Shown piece after piece: positions 57,298-64,000 of a stretch of 64,000 nucleotides of DNA. The notes beneath the pieces are model-generated. The model saw nothing but the letters and a program-made list of their open reading frames with translations. It did not search any database and was not told the DNA's origin. A program made the position numbers and the translations under genes. The DNA comes from Chimaeribacter arupi (lineage in GTDB: Bacteria > Pseudomonadota > Gammaproteobacteria > Enterobacterales > Enterobacteriaceae), in assembly GCF_002858805.1 (NCBI RefSeq), contig NZ_PJZI01000001.1, positions 186,001 to 250,000 on the forward strand. Direction: 5' to 3'. The stretch's first letter is position 1. Each line of letters begins with the position of its first letter.

Positions 57298-58752
57298 ATG
57301 TACATCGGTATTGATCTGGGCACATCGGGCGTCAAAGCGATTCTGATCAACGAGGCGGGAGACGTCGTCGCCCAGCAGAGTGAGGCGCTGGCGGTGTCGC
57401 GCCCCCACCCGCTGTGGTCTGAGCAAGACCCGCACGCATGGTGGGAGGCAGTTGACCGCGCAATGCAGGGGCTGGGCGGGCAGCAGGATCTCAGCCGTGT
57501 GAAAGCCCTGGGGCTGACCGGGCAGATGCACGGTGCCACGCTGCTGGATGCCGACCAACAGGTGCTGCGCCCGGCCATTTTATGGAATGATGGCCGCAGT
57601 TTTGCCCAGTGCCGCGCGCTGGAGCAGGCCGTGCCGGATGCGCGCCGCATCACCGGTAACCTGATGATGCCGGGGTTTACCGCCCCGAAACTGCTCTGGG
57701 TAGCCCAACATGAGCCCGAGATTTTCCGCCGTGTTGATAAGGTGCTGTTGCCGAAAGATTACCTGCGCCTGCGCATGACCGGCGACTTCGCGACCGATAT
57801 GTCGGATGCGGCAGGCACTCTGTGGCTGGATGTCGGCAAACGTGACTGGAGTGACACGCTGCTGGCCGCCTGTGGCCTGACGCGTGCGCAGATGCCAACG
57901 CTCTATGAAGGCAGTGACATCACCGGCCGGTTGAAACCGGAGGTCGCGCGCCGCTGGGCGATGCCCGACGTGCCGGTGATTGCCGGGGGCGGCGACAATG
58001 CCGCCGGGGCGGTCGGCGTCGGGCTATACCAGGCCGGGCAGGCGATGCTCTCCCTGGGCACCTCCGGCGTCTATTTTGCGGTGAGTGACGGCTTCCTCAG
58101 TAACCCGGAGCAGGCGGTGCACAGCTTCTGCCACGCATTGCCGCAGACCTGGCACCTGATGTCCGTGATGCTGAGCGCCGCCTCGTGCCTGGATTGGGTC
58201 TGCCGCCTGACCAGGTGTGACAGCGTGCCGGCGCTGCTGCAACAGGTTGAACAGGCACCGCCGGCTGCGTCTCCGGTCTGGTTCCTGCCCTATCTCTCCG
58301 GCGAACGGACGCCACATAATAACCCAAATGCCACCGGTACCTTTTTTGGGCTGACCCACCAGCATGGCCCGGCCGACCTCGGGCGGGCGGTGCTGGAAGG
58401 GGTGAGTTTTGCCCTGGCAGACGGGATGGACGTCTTGCACGCAACCGGCCTGCGGCCACAACGCATCACGCTTATCGGCGGCGGTGCGCGCAGTGCCTAT
58501 TGGCGGCAGATGCTGGCGGATGTCAGTGGCCAGACGCTGGAGTACCGCACCGGGGGGGATGTCGGCCCGGCACTCGGCGCGGCGCGGCTGGCGCAAATCG
58601 CCCTCAGCCCCGGCATCCCTTTGGCCGAACTGTTACCGCCGTTGCCGCTGGAACAAACGCACGAGCCGGATGCAGAAAAACATCAGGTCTATGCGGCGCA
58701 GCGGGAGACGTTCCGGCAACTTTACCGGCAGCTTGCGCCGTTGATGCAATAA
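57298..58752 (+). CDS. xylB: Xylulokinase XylB
   Basis: Phosphorylates D-xylulose to xylulose 5-phosphate for the pentose phosphate pathway. FGGY-family kinase of 484 residues, the same as E. coli. The N-terminal ATPase motif is MYIGIDLGTSGVKAILI, the substrate-binding 'GQMHGATLLD' is near 76, and the catalytic aspartate lies in 'GGGDNAAGAVG' near residue 233. The C-terminal 'LIGGGARSAYWRQMLADV' is typical. GGGGAG precedes the ATG. Confidence 0.97.
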   Translation: MYIGIDLGTSGVKAILINEAGDVVAQQSEALAVSRPHPLWSEQDPHAWWEAVDRAMQGLGGQQDLSRVKALGLTGQMHGATLLDADQQVLRPAILWNDGRSFAQCRALEQAVPDARRITGNLMMPGFTAPKLLWVAQHEPEIFRRVDKVLLPKDYLRLRMTGDFATDMSDAAGTLWLDVGKRDWSDTLLAACGLTRAQMPTLYEGSDITGRLKPEVARRWAMPDVPVIAGGGDNAAGAVGVGLYQAGQAMLSLGTSGVYFAVSDGFLSNPEQAVHSFCHALPQTWHLMSVMLSAASCLDWVCRLTRCDSVPALLQQVEQAPPAASPVWFLPYLSGERTPHNNPNATGTFFGLTHQHGPADLGRAVLEGVSFALADGMDVLHATGLRPQRITLIGGGARSAYWRQMLADVSGQTLEYRTGGDVGPALGAARLAQIALSPGIPLAELLPPLPLEQTHEPDAEKHQVYAAQRETFRQLYRQLAPLMQ

Positions 58753-58777
58753 GTCAGGCGTTTCAACGCAGGGCAAG

Positions 58778-58838
58778 CCTGCCCTGACAGGTGATACGTC
58801 CTGCCCTGGCAGGTGATACGTCCTGCCCTGGCAGGTGA
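58778..58838 (+). repeat. Tandem 22-bp palindromic repeat after xylB
   Basis: Two full units (58778-58799 and 58800-58821, one base different) and a partial third (58822-58838). Each unit contains the palindrome CCTGCC-CT-GGCAGG (first copy GACAGG) followed by TGATACGT. They lie 25 bases after the xylB stop and 75 bases before the next gene. Confidence 0.85.
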
Positions 58839-58913
58839 ATGGCTGTTTTTGGCATTCCGCTTCTTTTTTACTTACGCCACTATGGGGTTACTTTACTCAG
58901 GCGGAGGCCGGAT

Positions 58914-59936
58914 ATGTCACAGAGCGCGCTGTTGGTTATCGATGTTCAACACTCCTTTCTCCATAAGCCATTCTGGCAGGAAGAGGATCTGCCGCTGTTC
59001 CGGCAGCGTTTGCAGCAACTGGTTGAAGGCTGCCAGGCACGCGGGGTGGCAGTCGTGGATGTGTTCCATGTGTCGCAGGGGCCGTTTGCGCTGGCTTCCG
59101 GGCTGGTGACCCGGCTGCCGTTCCTGACACATCAGCCGGATCTGGTGGTGCATAAGCAGGTGCATAACGCCCTTACCGACTCCGGGCTGGACCAATGGTT
59201 GCGTGACCGCGGCATTAACCATTTGATTATCAGTGGGATGCGTACTGAACAGTGCTGCGAGACCACGGCACGGGTAGCCTCCGATCTCGGTTACCGTGTG
59301 ACATACGTCACCGAGGCGACGCTGACCTTCCCGATGACGCATGCCAACGGGGAAACCAGCACGTCGGCGGCGATCAAGCACCGGACTGAGCTGGTGCTGG
59401 CGGAGCGTTTCGCCCATGTCTGCAATGTGGAGGGTGCCTTACGGGAGCTGGATGAGATGCCGGCAGCCGCGCCCGCGGCGGAGGCCGTCTGGCAGCCCCA
59501 GCCTTATCTGCCGCGGCCGGTCACGCCGCTTGGCGTGATGACGTTTGGCAACTGGGCGCTGAAGCGTTACGCCATCCGTTATCCGCTGGCGGCCGGAGAA
59601 GCGGATTTTGCGGCGGCGCATCCTTTGGTCACCCAGTGGTTGCCGCCGCAGGCGCAAACGCCCCAGCGCCCCGGCGTCGGTTTTTTGATTGAGCATCAGG
59701 GCAAGACCATGAACTATCTGGTAGCCGGCTGGTGGGACAATGAAAACGAACTGCGCATGAGCGTCTGGGTCACTGATAACGGCGTCTGGCGTCGTGCGCG
59801 TGAAGAGTCATTCTGCGTCTGGGACATGCAGGTAATGGCGTTTGAGCGTGACGCGTTCGTCAGGATGTTGCTACAGGAGCAGCCGGATCGGGCGGGTTAT
59901 CTGGCGCAGCAATTGGCCATCACACCAGGCTACTGA
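58914..59936 (+). CDS. Cysteine hydrolase (isochorismatase-like) with extra C-terminal domain
   Basis: Residues 1 to about 195 form an isochorismatase-like hydrolase with the triad D10 (LLVIDVQ), K81 (VHKQVHNAL) and C114 (MRTEQCCETTAR). The family splits isochorismate, nicotinamide or small amides such as N-carbamoyl compounds. The remaining 145 residues (about 200-340) form a separate, unrecognised domain rich in aromatic and charged residues (e.g. NYLVAGWWDNENELRMSVWV). The start at 58914 follows GGAGG; an upstream extension of the frame crosses the tandem repeats and is not coding. Twenty-two bases later lies a DJ-1/AraC regulator gene, very likely its regulator. The substrate is unknown. 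Confidence 0.82.
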   Translation: MSQSALLVIDVQHSFLHKPFWQEEDLPLFRQRLQQLVEGCQARGVAVVDVFHVSQGPFALASGLVTRLPFLTHQPDLVVHKQVHNALTDSGLDQWLRDRGINHLIISGMRTEQCCETTARVASDLGYRVTYVTEATLTFPMTHANGETSTSAAIKHRTELVLAERFAHVCNVEGALRELDEMPAAAPAAEAVWQPQPYLPRPVTPLGVMTFGNWALKRYAIRYPLAAGEADFAAAHPLVTQWLPPQAQTPQRPGVGFLIEHQGKTMNYLVAGWWDNENELRMSVWVTDNGVWRRAREESFCVWDMQVMAFERDAFVRMLLQEQPDRAGYLAQQLAITPGY

Positions 59937-59958
59937 CAGCAGGCGGTATAGAAAAGCG

Positions 59959-60924
59959 ATGACCCTGAATCAGGCTGAACGCACCGTTCAGCACAGCATA
60001 CCTGCGCAGCGCGACGCGTACTTTATCGTGCTGCCGGGCGTTATGGCGCTGGATGTCACCGGCCCGGCAGAAGCGTTACAGCTTGCCGGGCAGTTCGCCC
60101 TGCGCTATATCGGCCCGGCCCCGCAGGTCACCAGTTCTACCGGGCTGGTATTAGGTGGGATTTGCCCGTTGCCGGATGTGCTGCCGCCCGGCGCAATCCT
60201 GATCGTACCGGGGGTGAAAGATTCGCGTACCGGGTTTGACACTCCCGAGGCGCAGAGGGTGGAGGCGTGGCTGCGGGCGCAGCGCCCGGCGCTGGAACAG
60301 GGCGATTTGCTGCTGGTCGGTGTCTGTTCCGGCACCCTGCTGGCGGCCCGTGCAGGGCTGCTGGATGGTTACCAGTGCACCACTCACCATGATGTGATTG
60401 CCCGGTTGCGGGCGCAGGCCCCGGCTGCCCAGGTGCGGGAAAACCGCATCTTTATTGAAGACCGGCAGGTGCTGACCAGCGCAGGCATCACGGCGGGCAT
60501 CGATGTCGCACTGCATCTTATCGCCCGGGTGCAGGGGCCGCAGGCGGCCACGGAAGTCGCGCGCGACATGGTGGTCTATTTCCGCCGCTCCGGTGATGAC
60601 CCACAGCTTTCGCCCTGGCTGCGTTACCGCAACCATCTGCACCCGGCGCTGCACCGGGCGCAGAATGCGTTGATCGCTGCGCCCGAGGCTCGCTGGCAGG
60701 TAGAGGAGGTCGCGGCGCGCGCCCATGTCAGTGAGCGCCACCTGACCCGGCTGTTCCGCGAGCATCTCGGCATCAGCGTGCGGGATTACCACGAGCAGCT
60801 GCGGCTGGCGGTGGCGCGCCAGCGTTTGCAGGAGGGGTGCGGCGTTGAGCAGGCCGCCCTGGCCGCCGGGTTTACCTCTGCGCGCCAGTTGCGGCGCGCC
60901 CAGGCACGCTGGAGCCTCAGCTGA
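59959..60924 (+). CDS. GlxA/FtrA-type AraC-family regulator (DJ-1/PfpI + HTH)
   Basis: The 321-residue protein couples an N-terminal DJ-1/PfpI (type I glutamine amidotransferase-like) sensor domain (about residues 15-190, with 'LLLVGVCSGTLLAARAGLLDG' at the elbow) to a C-terminal AraC helix-turn-helix domain (about 220-318, 'VEEVAARAHVSERHLTRLFREHLG'). Such regulators often control genes for nitrogen compounds or aldehydes, and frequently lie next to isochorismatase-like hydrolases, as here. The MTLNQAER start is chosen because it lies 22 bases after the hydrolase stop; the upstream open frame overlaps the hydrolase. The 3' end overlaps the convergent wecH gene by eight bases. Confidence 0.87.
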   Translation: MTLNQAERTVQHSIPAQRDAYFIVLPGVMALDVTGPAEALQLAGQFALRYIGPAPQVTSSTGLVLGGICPLPDVLPPGAILIVPGVKDSRTGFDTPEAQRVEAWLRAQRPALEQGDLLLVGVCSGTLLAARAGLLDGYQCTTHHDVIARLRAQAPAAQVRENRIFIEDRQVLTSAGITAGIDVALHLIARVQGPQAATEVARDMVVYFRRSGDDPQLSPWLRYRNHLHPALHRAQNALIAAPEARWQVEEVAARAHVSERHLTRLFREHLGISVRDYHEQLRLAVARQRLQEGCGVEQAALAAGFTSARQLRRAQARWSLS

Positions 60925-61912
60925 CCAGCCGCCGTGGGTCCAGGCGGCGCACCGCATAGCCCAGCAGCAGGCTGACGCCCAGCGCCACCGCGAACACATA
61001 CACCATATCCAGCAGCGGCCAGCGGATCACATCCCATTTCTGGCTGCGGATAAGGTTAATGATCAACGCATGGAACCCGTAAATCGCCAGCGAGTGATCG
61101 GCAACCCGGCGCATACCCGGCAGCATCGCTGTGGCGAGGCTGTTTTTGCCCCAGACAAACAGCGCAATGGCTGCGATAAACACCAGCGGGCCACAGTAAA
61201 CGTAATAGGTATCGGCAAACGCGCCGTTGATAAACATCTGTTTTTTGGTGGAGACGGCAATCAGCCCTACGGCAGCGGCAAACAACAGCCCGGCCAGCAT
61301 CGTAACGCCACGCCGCTGGGTGTCCATCATGCCGATGGCGCGGCCCAGCAGCGCGTACAGCACGTAATAGAAGGTGTCACCGGCCACAAACAGGTTCACC
61401 GGGATAAGGTGAAACTGATGCCACGAAATCTGCGCCATTTGCGGGTTCACCAGAATCCCCAGCACCACACCGATAACCAGCGCCGTGCGTGCCGCCACGG
61501 GCTTCACCTGGATCAGCGGGGAGAGCAGGTAAATCACCGCGATCGCGTAGAAAAACCAGAGGTGATAAAACACCGGTTTGAACAGCAGGTTACGCAGCGA
61601 CGGCCAGAACCCGATGCGGGTAAACAGGGCGATATAAAGCAGCGATACCGCGCTGTAGAACAGCAAACAGCAGCCGATACGCAGCAGGTGCTTCTTTCCG
61701 GCACTCTTTTCCCCGAAAAACAGATAGCCGGAGATCATAAAAAACAGCGGCACGCTGACCCGCGACAGGGAATTCAGCAGGTTGGCGATATCCCAGTTCA
61801 GGTTGCCCACAGACACGCCGGTGGTCACATAATAGGTGGTGGTGTGAATCAGGATAACCATCAGGCAGGCCAGTGCCCGCAGGTTATCCACCCAGATAAG
61901 TCGGTGAGTCAT
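60917..61912 (-). CDS. wecH: O-acetyltransferase WecH (YiaH), acyltransferase family 3
   Basis: Integral membrane acyltransferase that O-acetylates enterobacterial common antigen. The 331-residue length equals that of E. coli WecH. The opening 'WVDNLRALACLMVILIHTTTYYV' contains the acyltransferase 3 histidine, followed by 'SRVSVPLFFMISGYLFFGE' and 'KPVFYHLWFFYAIAVIYLLSPLIQVK'. About ten membrane spans are evident. E. coli also has this gene in the xyl-aldB neighbourhood. Confidence 0.93.
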   Translation of the reverse strand: MTHRLIWVDNLRALACLMVILIHTTTYYVTTGVSVGNLNWDIANLLNSLSRVSVPLFFMISGYLFFGEKSAGKKHLLRIGCCLLFYSAVSLLYIALFTRIGFWPSLRNLLFKPVFYHLWFFYAIAVIYLLSPLIQVKPVAARTALVIGVVLGILVNPQMAQISWHQFHLIPVNLFVAGDTFYYVLYALLGRAIGMMDTQRRGVTMLAGLLFAAAVGLIAVSTKKQMFINGAFADTYYVYCGPLVFIAAIALFVWGKNSLATAMLPGMRRVADHSLAIYGFHALIINLIRSQKWDVIRWPLLDMVYVFAVALGVSLLLGYAVRRLDPRRLVS

Positions 61913-62027
61913 GCCGCTGCCGCATCCTTGTCATTATTTATTGTTAAAAAGAGGTTATATATAGCCGCACAATTCAACAACCTGAAATCCGCTAAACTCA
62001 GATTGTGCGATATTTACCGGGTGTGAT

Positions 62028-62100
62028 TGCCAAGGCCGCCAATTGGCAGCAAAATAGCCGCCCTTACCGTTTTCCCGACGATAGCCTTCGCGGCTTTTTC
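62028..62100 (+). promoter_or_regulatory. mdfA leader with attenuator-like hairpins
   Basis: Upstream of mdfA are TGCCAA/TTGGCA (62028-62048) and a terminator-like AGCC-TTCGC-GGCT stem (62083-62095) followed by T-rich sequence. AGCCGC at 62055-62060 can pair with GCGGCT at 62090-62095 and so compete with that stem. No gene ends upstream on this strand, so the terminator-like hairpin would act inside the mdfA leader. Confidence 0.4.
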
Positions 62101-62133
62101 GGTTTTTCTTTTTTACATTCATTAAGTTAATTT

Positions 62134-63372
62134 ATGACAAACACAATACCTCCTGTTGCCCGACTGGGCCGCCGGGCGCTGTGGTTTCCGCTCTCGCTGG
62201 TGCTGTTCGAATTTGCGACCTATATCGGCAACGATATGATCCAGCCCGGTATGCTGGCAGTGGTGGCCGCGTTTCATGCTGGTGAGGAGTGGGTGCCGAC
62301 CTCCATGACCGCCTATCTGGCCGGCGGCATGTTTCTGCAATGGCTGCTGGGGCCGCTCTCTGACCGGCGCGGCCGCCGCCCGGTGATGCTTTCAGGCGTC
62401 GCCTTTTTTACCCTGAGCTGCCTGGCGATCCTGTTTACCCAGACCATTGAGCAATTCATCGCGGTGCGCTTTTTGCAGGGCATCGGGCTGTGCTTTATCG
62501 GCGCGGTGGGGTACGCCACCATTCAGGAATCGTTTGAAGAGTCGGTGTGTATCAAAATCACCGCGCTGATGGCGAACGTGGCGCTGATTGCCCCGCTGCT
62601 TGGCCCGCTGGCAGGCGCGGCGCTGATCGCCTGGCTGCCGTGGCAGAGCATGTTTGTGCTGTTTGCCCTGCTCTCTGCCTTTGCCTTTTACGGCCTGTGG
62701 CGGGCGATGCCGGAAACCGCCACCCGCCGGGGCGAGCCGCTGTCTATCAGCGGGCTGGGGCGTGATTACCGGGTGGTGCTGGGCAATGGTCGCTTTGTGT
62801 GCGGCGCGCTGGCGATTGGCTTTGCCAGTTTGCCGCTGCTGGCCTGGATTGCCCAGTCGCCGGTACTGTTAATCCGCGGTGAAGGGCTGAGCACGCTGGA
62901 CTATGGTCTGATGCAGGTGCCGGTGTTTGGCGCGCTGATTATCGGCAATATCACGCTGGCGCGCCTGACCGGCAAAAAGTCCGTGGAAACGCTGATCTGG
63001 CTGGGTGCCGTGCCGATGGTCGCCGGGCTGTTGCTGGCGGCTGCGGCCACGCTCTATGCGTCCCATGCCTATCTGTGGATGGTGGCCGGGCTGAGCTTCT
63101 ACGCCTTCGGCATTGGTATCGCCAACGCCGGGCTTTACCGCCTGACGCTGTTCTCCAGCGAGATGAGCAAAGGCACGGTGTCAGCCGCGATGGGCGTGCT
63201 GAGTATGCTGGTGTTTACCCTGGGCATTGAGATTGCCAAAGTGGCCTATGGCTGGGGCGGCAGCGGGGTGTTTAACCTGTTCAACTTCTTAAGCGGCCTG
63301 TGCTGGCTGACGCTGGTGGTGCTGTTTATGCGTGGGCATAAGCGCGAACAGCGGGCAATGGGCCTGCATTAA
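62134..63372 (+). CDS. mdfA: Multidrug efflux MFS transporter MdfA
   Basis: Proton-coupled antiporter that exports cationic and neutral drugs and confers alkaline tolerance. The 412-residue protein aligns with E. coli MdfA (410), with the functionally key E26 and D34 ([15 protein letters not shown]) and R112 at identical positions. It has twelve membrane spans and the MFS motif A ([14 protein letters not shown]). The leader carries attenuator-like hairpins, and a bidirectional terminator follows. Confidence 0.95.
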   Translation: MTNTIPPVARLGRRALWFPLSLVLFEFATYIGNDMIQPGMLAVVAAFHAGEEWVPTSMTAYLAGGMFLQWLLGPLSDRRGRRPVMLSGVAFFTLSCLAILFTQTIEQFIAVRFLQGIGLCFIGAVGYATIQESFEESVCIKITALMANVALIAPLLGPLAGAALIAWLPWQSMFVLFALLSAFAFYGLWRAMPETATRRGEPLSISGLGRDYRVVLGNGRFVCGALAIGFASLPLLAWIAQSPVLLIRGEGLSTLDYGLMQVPVFGALIIGNITLARLTGKKSVETLIWLGAVPMVAGLLLAAAATLYASHAYLWMVAGLSFYAFGIGIANAGLYRLTLFSSEMSKGTVSAAMGVLSMLVFTLGIEIAKVAYGWGGSGVFNLFNFLSGLCWLTLVVLFMRGHKREQRAMGLH

Positions 63373-63385
63373 TCACGCCGGCAAG

Positions 63386-63414
63386 AAAACGGCAACGCTC
63401 TGCGTTGCCGTTTT
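63386..63414 (+). terminator. Bidirectional terminator between mdfA and aldB
   Basis: AAAACGGCAACG/CGTTGCCGTTTT arms with a five-base loop and T-run; it serves mdfA (plus) and aldB (minus). Confidence 0.92.
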
Positions 63415-63437
63415 TTTTCGCCTGTGTACCGGCAGGG

Positions 63438-64000
63438 TCAGAACAGGCCGAGCGGTTTTTCTGAATAGCTGACCAGCAAACATTTGGTCTGCTGGTAGTG
63501 TTCCAGCATCATTTTATGGGTTTCGCGCCCGATGCCCGACTGCTTGTAGCCGCCAAACGCCGCATGGGCCGGATAAGCATGGTAGCAGTTCGTCCAGACG
63601 CGCCCGGCCTGGATTTGCCGCCCCATCTGGTACGCGACGTTGCCGTTGCGGCTCCAGACGCCCGCCCCCAGCCCGTAATCAGTGTCGTTGGCGATCGCCA
63701 GCGCCTCCTCCATGTCTTTAAAGGTCGTCACGGCCAGCACCGGCCCGAAGATCTCCTCCTGGAAGACCCGCATACTGTTTTTACCGAACAGGATGGTCGG
63801 CTCCAGGTAGTAGCCCTGCGCCAGATCGCCGCCCAGGGTTTTACGGCGGCCGCCGGTCAGCACGTCCGCGCCCTCTTTTTTGCCAATCTCGATATAGTTG
63901 AGGATGGTTTCCATCTGCCCCTGCGACACCTGTGCGCCCATCTGGGTGGCGGAATCGAGCGGGTTGCCGCTGCGGATGCTCTCCACACGCTTAATGGCGC
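63438..64000 (-). CDS. aldB: Aldehyde dehydrogenase AldB, C-terminal part (cut by window edge)
   Basis: The frame is open to the right edge ([15 protein letters not shown]...), covering roughly the last 187 residues of a protein that in E. coli has 512. The sequence follows E. coli AldB closely, including [11 protein letters not shown], the '[17 protein letters not shown]' segment and the '[22 protein letters not shown]' tail. The catalytic cysteine lies outside the window. AldB oxidises acetaldehyde and other short aldehydes with NADP in stationary phase. The internal GTG at 63986 is not the start. Confidence 0.95.
   Translation of the reverse strand, partial: AIKRVESIRSGNPLDSATQMGAQVSQGQMETILNYIEIGKKEGADVLTGGRRKTLGGDLAQGYYLEPTILFGKNSMRVFQEEIFGPVLAVTTFKDMEEALAIANDTDYGLGAGVWSRNGNVAYQMGRQIQAGRVWTNCYHAYPAHAAFGGYKQSGIGRETHKMMLEHYQQTKCLLVSYSEKPLGLF

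Overview
The window looks like chromosomal DNA of an enterobacterium (order Enterobacterales) with a GC-rich genome. Most proteins are close relatives of Escherichia coli proteins, often of identical length and with identical catalytic-residue numbering (XylA, XylB, XylG, MdfA, YicI, WecH). The tRNA-Pro(CGG)-eptB pair next to dppFDCBA, and the xylBA/xylFGH-wecH-aldB neighbourhood, also match E. coli gene order. No species can be named from the sequence alone.

Layout. (1) 1-10.7 kb: a cellulose synthesis operon, bcsQ(partial)-bcsA-bcsB-bcsC-bcsD-bcsZ, closed by a terminator. (2) 10.8-16.7 kb, convergent: the dipeptide ABC importer dppABCDF, with intercistronic hairpins after dppA and a C/A-rich leader site resembling GcvB targets. 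(3) 17.5-20.7 kb: an SDR oxidoreductase plus a Rieske-FAD reductase, a short type I toxin gene (hok) and the proK-type tRNA. (4) 20.7-26.1 kb: eptB (lipid A modification), ohr/ohrR (organic peroxide defence, with a matching operator candidate at each promoter), a small alarmone-hydrolase-like HD protein and an alpha/beta hydrolase. (5) 26.2-38.2 kb: a nitrogen-scavenging operon, allophanate hydrolase, urea carboxylase, a GntR regulator and the urea importer urtABCDE. It is preceded by a textbook sigma-54 promoter and an NtrC-like site. Together they would import urea and degrade it with ATP and biotin instead of urease. (6) 38.2-45.9 kb: accessory DNA with AT-rich patches. It holds a small four-cysteine peptide with a double-glycine leader, an orphan MaoC-like protein, GlsB/YeaQ and YdgH-type stress proteins, a LysE-type exporter, a Tat-exported SDR, YfcF, YohD, an unknown 98-residue protein and a DJ-1 family protein. 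(7) 46.1-58.8 kb: a consolidated xylose/alpha-xyloside cluster, yicJI, a second hok locus, xylR, xylFGH and xylAB. (8) 58.8-64 kb: a cysteine hydrolase with its AraC/DJ-1 regulator behind a small tandem repeat, wecH, mdfA and the 3' part of aldB.

Most of the window is ordinary enterobacterial core or common accessory content. The parts most worth a second look are the sigma-54-driven urea carboxylase/Urt operon, the double-glycine peptide gene in an AT-rich patch, the two hok loci (one with a broken mok frame), the shared ohr/ohrR operator, the tandem palindromic repeat after xylB and an alanine-rich insertion in BcsC. No insertion sequence, prophage, CRISPR array or rRNA gene was seen.
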